Below are positions 57,616 through 64,000 of a DNA stretch of 64,000 bases, in pieces. The DNA lies in contig OX392534.1 in assembly GCA_947623455.1 (NCBI GenBank), positions 40,243,426 to 40,307,425 of the forward strand, in the 5' to 3' direction. A program made the position numbers and the translations under genes. The notes beneath the pieces are model-generated. The model was not told the DNA's origin. It made no database searches and saw only the letters and a program-made list of their open reading frames with translations. Within the stretch, counting starts at the first letter, position 1; each line of letters starts with the position of its first letter. The DNA is from Mimachlamys varia (taxonomy: Eukaryota > Mollusca > Bivalvia > Pectinida > Pectinidae).

Positions 57616-57897
57616 ACTGTTCTGTTCTCATAATAGGAAGTGTTGTTTTCCCTAGCCCGATATTTGCGTTTATACCGATAAGTTGATTAAACGTATTTAA
57701 TGAAGAAGTAGAAAAATGTGTAAAATGTCTGTTGTTTGTGCAAAACAATTTTGATAACCATTGCCCTCCTACCTTGATTTCTACAGTCCTATAGTTGTAT
57801 TTGTTAAGATAAGAAATCCTCTTGAACTGAAAGTCAGCCTGAAATGGTGAGTAGTTTTTAATTCCGAGACTTAATTATTTGACGAAATAGAGATAAC

Positions 57898-58112
57898 ATA
57901 TCTTTACTTAGATTTATATGGCGGGTGTCGTCGATGATGCGGAAGACGCTTACTCTTCCCGAACACCTGGTCTTATTATCTCGTACTTTTACAAGGGTTC
58001 CCCTGTATATTCCTGTAAATGTTTCCTTTGTTACTGTTTTGCCCCTAGTTTAGTCAATTTTGAGTTCGAATTATGGCTTTAATGACGCTTTGGTATTCTC
58101 TGATTTTTAAGA
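57898..58112 (+). repeat. Penelope-like element tail
   Basis: It contains ATATGGCGGGTGTCGTCGAT, GCGGAAGACGCTTACTCTTC, CGAACACCTGGTCTTATTAT, then a small TATATTCCTG insertion, GCCCCTAGTTTAGTCAATTT and the complete GACGCTTTGGTATTCTCTGA end. Confidence 0.8.
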
Positions 58113-59425
58113 ACAAGAATGGTTAAATAATCAAACAGCCACACTAAATATGAAATATAGTACTGGACATCAAAACGTCCCAAATTTCAATTTCGGCATA
58201 GATGAAGGGATTCTATAAAACTAAAATGTATTTACCCTTTTAAAACAACATTTTTCTCTGGAGAGGTATCACTGTAATTCAGACCTATTTTTTATCGGAA
58301 ACAATGGGACTTCAGCCAATGTTACTGTACATGTTAATTGTAGTAGATATAGAAAAACCCAAGCGAGACTTTCACTCATCTGTCGCACTGTCAGTGTGAC
58401 CCTTTGTCCGGGGCATATCTCATTTACTATACCGCTTATAATTGCCATATCATGTGTGAGAGTATACGTAACTTTGAGTTTTTGTCATTTATGTTGGTAG
58501 TACAAAATGTATGAAAGTCAAGTGTTCAACTTTTCATATTGACAATGACGTATATATCTTAAAATATTTAGTAGGAAAGCATTCAAGGTAGTTTCTCATC
58601 ACGTATTCCAGAGTAGATTAATTACACATATATTTACATTTGCTCTGTAATTTTTCATTGACATAATGCTAAGAGGCAGTTGCTGCCATACGCCTATAAC
58701 ACCCAGTGCCTCAGACTGTAACAGCAATTGGTATTGTGACGTCATCACTCTCTATTGTGTCGTCATCAATTTCATTGTTGTCTTCACTTTATTTGAATCG
58801 GTCCGAAGAAAGCTAAATAAAGCACAATAAATCTATCGAAATGTAAATATAAATCATGAACATTTTTAGCAAATATTGTTACAGTCCTATAACACATATA
58901 ACTATCGCTTACAAACTTACATTAGGCCCTACCGGGCTTTATTTAGTTTGCCATCAATAACAATGTGTGTTAGTCATAAGTAATTCCTATATCGAAGATT
59001 TCAGGGGGTTTTCTGAGATGTTCCGACCCCGCGCTCGCAATCGATAAATAAAAGTGTGGATCATTATAGCTTTTAAGAAAGGGAAATATATAGAGGATAT
59101 ATGGAAGCTGTTCGTTTTTCTCTAGTATGAACGGAAACCTAGTTTTTTGGACCGTTTTGTAACGTGGTCGAGGTATATTCTGCCAACGAGTTGCATACCT
59201 TCTTTCTTTTTCAGTGTCTGATAGTCGATTTTTTTGTGAAATTTAACCGCTTGACGTATTAAGCTGAAATTTGGCTATTATTTTTATTATGGTTTTAGAT
59301 GATTAAAAACATAAAAAGAAAATTTGGAAATTTTGTTTTTAAATTATTTTTTATTATTCATATTTCGCTATATTATCTATATATAGATGCCTAAGATGGT
59401 TATTATCCGGGCCACAAGTGCCTGT
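58113..59425. other. Non-coding stretch
   Basis: AT-rich. No gene, RNA or array recognised. Confidence 0.35.
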
Positions 59426-59429
59426 GATT

Positions 59430-59509
59430 GCAATTTGATTAAAATACAGATCCTCAATATTACTTCTGTGTGTAGGTAATCGTAGGGATCTGTATTTTAA
59501 TCAGATTGC
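59430..59509. repeat. Inverted repeat, 24-bp arms
   Basis: GCAATTTGATTAAAATACAG, ATCC at 59,430-59,453 is matched by its complement at 59,486-59,509 with one mismatch, around a 32-base spacer. Such AT-rich arms ending in GATCC suggest terminal inverted repeats of a very short non-autonomous DNA element or two copies of one repeat. Confidence 0.75.
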
Positions 59510-59519
59510 TGTGATTAAA

Positions 59520-61170
59520 ATGAATTATTTAAGTTTTTAAAGAGATGCTCCATTGTAAACAGTGCATGAATAGTGAACGATTTTCGTTTTTCTTGCTGAA
59601 TATTGCGACTATCTGTTTTAACAAAAATGAATACTTTGTTACATGATTTTTTATTATGTGAATCAATTTTTCACGCTGCATAACCTGTTGCCTTTTTTCG
59701 ACGGAAAACAAGCATCACATACGTTTTGTCGTAATAACGCTACATGTCTGCTAAAGACGCAGTGTGTGATTTATGTCTGAAATTCTGTTTTCAAAATAAG
59801 GTAACAGATGGTCTCGCATACAGTCTAATTATCCAAATGGTTCACCATAAAATTTCCATTTAGACCGTCAGATGATTTGGAGTCACATCATTCAGCTGAC
59901 GAAAGGTTGTGATGGTTTATGTCCTAGCGCGTCTCTCCTGTGTGGGCGGATGGCAGAGGGACGCATTACTCACCGCCATTTCTCCATAAATACAAGCGTA
60001 TCACATTCTCTGTTTTTATTGGAGGGTATGTCGGTCACATCAGCTGTTACCTGTTACCGCACTATAGTAAACTTTGACTGCCCACTATTTGGTTTGGAAA
60101 ACACGACTATCTGTGAGTGTGCACCCCTCAACCCGAACACAAAAATGGCATTGCTTTGCAGATTATAATGACATAAATGATAAGCATTTATAACAAAAAG
60201 TCGCACGAGAACCTTTAAAGTACAAAATTTCTACAAATGTACATTGTGAATTATAAAATATGAAAAAGGCATAGGGTTCATGTGTTTTGGGCGCATTCAA
60301 AGAAACAGTCGGCCTGTGATGCCTGGCAGTGCAATTTTAAGGATTTTTTTAAACTGTTTACACTAAGAAAGAACGATAAAAGTGAAAATCAAAACAAAAC
60401 TGCATCGATGTTAAAGCTAAGTAAAACTTAAATATTTGTCCATGTGCACCAGATCGTTTGCGCGAACAGCATACGCGGAAAATAAACAAAGCCCCCCTCA
60501 TCTCCCCCTTCCTGGTCGAACAACAGCTGCAATCAACCTGGATATCAACGCGTGTGCAACCCCGCATATATATAAATATTTTAAAGTAGAAAATATCTCA
60601 CGGTTATAAGTCTCCTGTGGTTGTATTATGACAAAGATGACAAAAAATGACGTTTTGTGTGGGGTGGTCGTTCCCTGTACGGTCGGTAGGCTTCTGGATT
60701 TGATATGCCGCGTCATCTGTCGTGAAATTTAGTTTTACTTAGCTAATGAGAATCCAAATGTTAAATACGCTTTGATTTTAAACCTATGGTGACAACAAGC
60801 TAGCACTATGAACGCCACCTTTAGCAGAACAATGTCATTACAAAATACCTATAATTTAACAAACACCGACCAATTTCAATTTTAAGATTAAGTACTCCCA
60901 AACTATGTTCCTAGGGGATTTAGTATAAACCACATGTAATGAAAGCATATAATCCAACATGCATTTTCACCTCTGTTGTCGGTAGCATCACTTACGATTT
61001 GTAGACGGACAAAATGATGTATAGTGGAGTGAGAAATAGTTTGTTTCCAAAAGGAAATTTCACTCATTATTGTTAGTGAAATTGTTGCATGGGCTCTAAG
61101 ACGTGACGGACAGACGGATGAACAAACGGGTCAATACATATTTCACTGCTTTACCAAAACAATTTGTTGA
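59520..61170. other. Non-coding stretch, no confirmed gene
   Basis: The open frames at 59.87-60.17 kb (plus) and 60.36-60.72 kb (minus) have no recognisable motif and no convincing splice context. I left them out. Confidence 0.35.
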
Positions 61171-61177
61171 TATATAG

Positions 61178-61348
61178 AGGTTACACAACGAGTGGTTGTT
61201 GGATATGGAATTTATTTCACTCGAGTTAATTATTTTTTTTAAAGTTACAAAAGACACGAGCTTTAGCGAGTGCCTTTTGTAACTTTAAAAAAATAATTAA
61301 CGAGAGTGAAATAAATTCCATATCCAATAACCACGAGTCGTGTGACCT
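61178..61348. repeat. Long fold-back element, ~70-bp arms
   Basis: The left arm (CGAGTGGTTGTTGGATATGG, AATTTATTTCACTCGAGTTA, ATTATTTTTTTTAAAGTTAC, AAAAG) pairs almost perfectly with the right arm ending AATAACCACGAG. The short central loop is flanked by CACGAGC/GCGAGTG. No coding capacity. A single-arm relative lies at 8,396-8,447. It could be a MITE. Confidence 0.85.
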
Positions 61349-61769
61349 GTTTCTACCAGAATATTAAATCGGCAGTGTCAGTGTTGATTTTTGAAGTGAA
61401 CCGCTGACTATTTGTGCGAAATGGCATCATCTCGCATATATTCTCACCAAGTTGTGACGTCGTCGACAATCAATGACGACGTCAACAATCGTGATTTCCG
61501 GTCAAAGTTCAACTTTTCAACCAATCAAAAGTCCAGAAGGTCATATTCCACTAGTGGTAAATAACATATATTTATCCAACAGTCAGCACGTATATACAAT
61601 GGTCTGAGAGTGTCGGAGTATTGTGGAAGAAAAAGAAATCTTTGATATATCAAATTTGGAATATTCTCAGTTTTAGTTTTATTGTTATGAACTGGAGCTC
61701 TGGTAATATATCACGGGTATATATCAAGAGATACGTCTGTGAGTTAGTCAGGTAACAACCGTGTGACAC

Positions 61770-62000
61770 GTTCGGAAGGTGTCCTATGACAACCTGGTAT
61801 AACCTTACACCCAAACTCCAGAGGTCGACATTTCCGATGTTGGTATGTCCCTGAACTTTGAACTGTCGTCTCAACGCTGCTGGGAGAAACCACAGACATA
61901 TTTAATTTGATCTAAAATGGCCGAACGACTCAATTACCTTCTGAAGATATCACAGCCATTTGCCTCTCCGGGACCCTTAATGACCCGATCACAGGGACAT
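61770..62000 (-). pseudogene. TBK1/IKK-epsilon-like kinase fragment
   Basis: Two minus-strand exon-like pieces (about 62,000-61,938 and 61,879-61,770) are separated by a 58-base GT...AG gap and share phase. They read VIGSLRVPERQMAVISSEA, then ALRRQFKVQGHTNIG, NVDLWSLGVRLYQVVIGHLP. GSLRVPE sits where kinases have the GT-x-x-Y-x-x-PE P+1 loop. NVDLWSLGV-x-LY-x-x-x-x-G-x-LP is subdomain IX and is closest to the TVDLWSIGV-x-x-YH-x-x-TG-LPF of TBK1/IKK-epsilon. No ATP-binding lobe, HRD or DFG was found nearby. The LPF Phe is replaced by Asn and the frame then loses resemblance. It is probably a relic or isolated exons. Confidence 0.5.
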
Positions 62001-62094
62001 GTACTGACTTATATGATAAAATACAGTGATAAATACATACCTAGGTATTTATCACTAAATGTCATCATATAAGACAATACATGTCCCTGTGATC
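61987..62094. repeat. Large imperfect palindrome, ~50-bp arms
   Basis: GATCACAGGGACATGTACTG, ACTTATATGATAAAATACAG, TGATAAATAC pairs with GTATTTATCACTAAATGTCA, TCATATAAGACAATACATGT, CCCTGTGATC. One arm reaches into the kinase-like fragment. It may be an inverted duplication that truncated that gene copy. Confidence 0.8.
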
Positions 62095-62590
62095 CGTTCC
62101 TGTTACCTTTATCTCACGGATGATCCATTTATACACAAGTTTCCATTGACAATATCAAAAAACCATTCTTGCATTATCCATCAATTATGCCAAGCCTCGT
62201 AAACAAAAGACACAAACGAGAATAGCGCCATTATAATTCAGAATTATATACAAAATACATATTTTCGTCCTACTAGATTCATCACACCCCATATTCACAC
62301 ACACAAAAATTGTATATCCATACAATCTATTTTCTTTTTCTTCTTTTAAAATTCAATGTTAAAAAATAATGATTCATTTTTAAATAAACTGATAAATTGC
62401 CGTGCAATATTGGGGTACACTATAATAAATATGGCACAGTACAAAAACTATAACAATAAGTCTTGTAACTGTGGAAATACTATTGTGACCTCATATATAA
62501 ATGACGTCACGTTATTGTATATAATGTCACATTATTGTCTCACTAGCGAAAAAAAGTCTTCCGTTCTAGAGGAGAGTCACTGAAAATAAA

Positions 62591-62938
62591 TTAGAGAATA
62601 CCGAAGCGTTAACAAAATCATAATTCGAACTCAAAATGGATTAAACCAGTGGCAAAAATATGAACAAAGGAAAGATTTACTTGGAGACCCTTGTAAAAGG
62701 ACAAGAGAATAAGACCAGGTGTTCCGGAAGAGTAAGCGTATTTTGCTTCATCGACCACACCCGCCATGTAAAGCAAATCTCTGTCACATCCAAGTAAACA
62801 TCAAGTTCTCAAAATGAGAACCGAGTATCATTGTCAATCACAACAAGTTAACACACTAATGAGCATACTCAAAAACGTCCGTCTTCATATCACTTAAAGA
62901 AACAGAATATTTCTCAATGAGACAAAGATGGCGACAAA
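62591..62938 (-). repeat. Penelope-like element 3' end with last RT codons
   Basis: In reverse complement it begins in the last ~27 codons of the RT frame (CTCATTGAGAAATATTCTGT, then the SDMK-T-DVFEYAH end and its TAG), followed by the complete tail with ATGAAGCAAAATACGCTTAC and TTCCGGAACACCTGGTC. It is the longest copy after the one at 42.5 kb. Confidence 0.85.
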
Positions 62939-63204
62939 CGTAACAATGTTTTCTTAAGCTAAATGATAAATAGAATGTTACACTCGTGTTCATGTAGTAT
63001 TGAACATATTTTTACTTTTGTATGAAACATGCCAAATGTTAATTTATACTAAATTAAAAAGTTCGGTTAATCAATTCAATATTAAATGAACGGTCGTGTA
63101 CGACCGAATTTCCCGAAGTGCAAAACCCATTATGGTCAAACTATGCATTTAAATCAAGCCTTGTCTAGACAAAATAATTGAATTCACAACATTTATGGAA
63201 CACA

Positions 63205-63320
63205 TTATTCAACATCTATTGGCCTGGATATTAGCGCACAGAGGGTTATTGTGGGGGGAAACCGGAAAACGCGGAGAAAACCCACGTGGTAAAACAGATG
63301 ACGATGACGCCATACCTTTT
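63205..63320 (+). repeat. Fragment of a common molluscan-type repeat
   Basis: GTGGGGGGAAACCGGAAAAC, then GCGGAGAAAACCCACGTGGT. I associate AAACCGGAG...GGAGAAAACCCACGTGG with short repeats common in mollusc genomes, from memory only. It is the best hint of the taxonomic group here. A frame through it is not a gene. Confidence 0.5.
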
Positions 63321-63324
63321 CATA

Positions 63325-64000
63325 TCCGATTGTCCGATAACACGTTATGTTTACTGTATGCTATAACAGAAAACACATCTGTAATTATGCAGAACATTCT
63401 TTTTTTAATTTGTCCAAAACTAAGATAATTATTTTCATCGATCTTTTTTTACGAATAAACAACTTTAAGTACAACTGTACTTTACAACTGTAAGATTTCA
63501 ACATTCCATTTTGTTTAAAAACTTATTGGAAAAGTTTAAACTTGAAACGTAATTTTGATTTGTTGATTTTTTTCAAAATATATTAAAACACTTATCATTT
63601 AAACTATTCCCTAAAAATAAAACATATTAGACTATAATGATGTTCTTTCCCTTCAACATAAACTTCACACACACAGAGCCACTGATGAAGTAGTGTCGGA
63701 CGAGAGTTGTGGCGTGACTATCAAGGAGTGGATCTTTATGTTACCATACATAGATAGTTTATTGCCACGTATATACATGGACTAGACATATACTGTAAGA
63801 AATAATGGGCGTCCTTGTTCAGGTAACAATGATTTAAATGATGACGCTATACCATTGACCTAAATAGTAACCTTCTAAATACAGATTCCATGCAATGTTC
63901 CGAGCCACCGAGTTTAGTGCTTGCGTCCTTAGGCCAAACAAATAAAAATATCGAAGCTGGACGTTTGTCTTTATTTTCATCAATTGCAAAAGAGCACCAG
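63325..64000. other. Non-coding window end
   Basis: Nothing supportable as a gene. A GCCAC/GTGGC hairpin-capable segment lies at about 63,677-63,712. Confidence 0.35.

Noticed and set aside
59872..60716. Open frames on both strands with several Cys residues.
   Set aside because: No known Cys spacing, no splice context and no neighbouring exons in phase.
63670..63715. CTGATGA followed by GACGAGA, suggestive of a hammerhead ribozyme, as known in Penelope-like elements.
   Set aside because: The GAAA core is altered and stem II does not pair. The visible GCCAC/GTGGC pairing is not the hammerhead arrangement.

Overview
This window looks like nuclear DNA of an animal, most likely a mollusc and perhaps a bivalve. 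It is strongly AT-rich. It has small GT-AG exons scattered over kilobases, a 5'-truncated L1/Tx1-type LINE, a Penelope-like retroelement with many tail-only copies, several minisatellites, and a fragment (63.2 kb) of a repeat I associate with molluscan genomes. The species cannot be told from the sequence. There are no operons or bacterial signals. Most of the window is intron or intergenic sequence.

The main find is a minus-strand, multi-exon protein gene that is invisible as one ORF. Twelve exons with matching splice phases run from about 39.2 kb (or 54.7 kb if the distal first exon is right) down to a stop codon at 24.52 kb and a poly(A) signal at 24.33 kb. The assembled protein would be about 933 residues. 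In order it has a Lys-rich N-terminus, a segment with a PH-like strand-then-helix pattern, a 14-residue repeat array of about 16 units, a long charged region, one predicted membrane segment, and a short tail encoded partly by two equal 48-nt phase-1 exons. I recognise no named family. Two candidate first coding exons (41.7 and 54.7 kb) each contribute exactly 16 coding bases in the same phase, which suggests alternative promoters.

Layout. 1-21.8 kb is AT-rich non-coding DNA with short dispersed repeats (five diverged copies of one unit at 2.67-4.69 kb, a TGACC-rich array at 17.3 kb, a 30-bp array at 19.0 kb). 21.8-23.5 kb is the LINE remnant, followed by a G-rich minisatellite. 24.3-30.7 kb holds most exons of the minus-strand gene. 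31-37 kb holds degenerate TGACC-rich and CCCCTCAGG-rich repeats. 37.6-43.5 kb has Penelope-like tails, a fold-back element, the proximal first exon and the only RT-coding Penelope-like remnant. 44.3-49.7 kb is a 42-bp minisatellite with higher-order structure, and 53.1-54.3 kb a 60-bp minisatellite; both would lie inside the first intron of the distal transcript. 55.8-62.9 kb has more Penelope-like tails, fold-backs, and a minus-strand fragment resembling a TBK1/IKK-epsilon-type kinase.

Long open frames inside the minisatellites arise because their periods (42 and 60 bp) are multiples of three, so I do not annotate them as genes.
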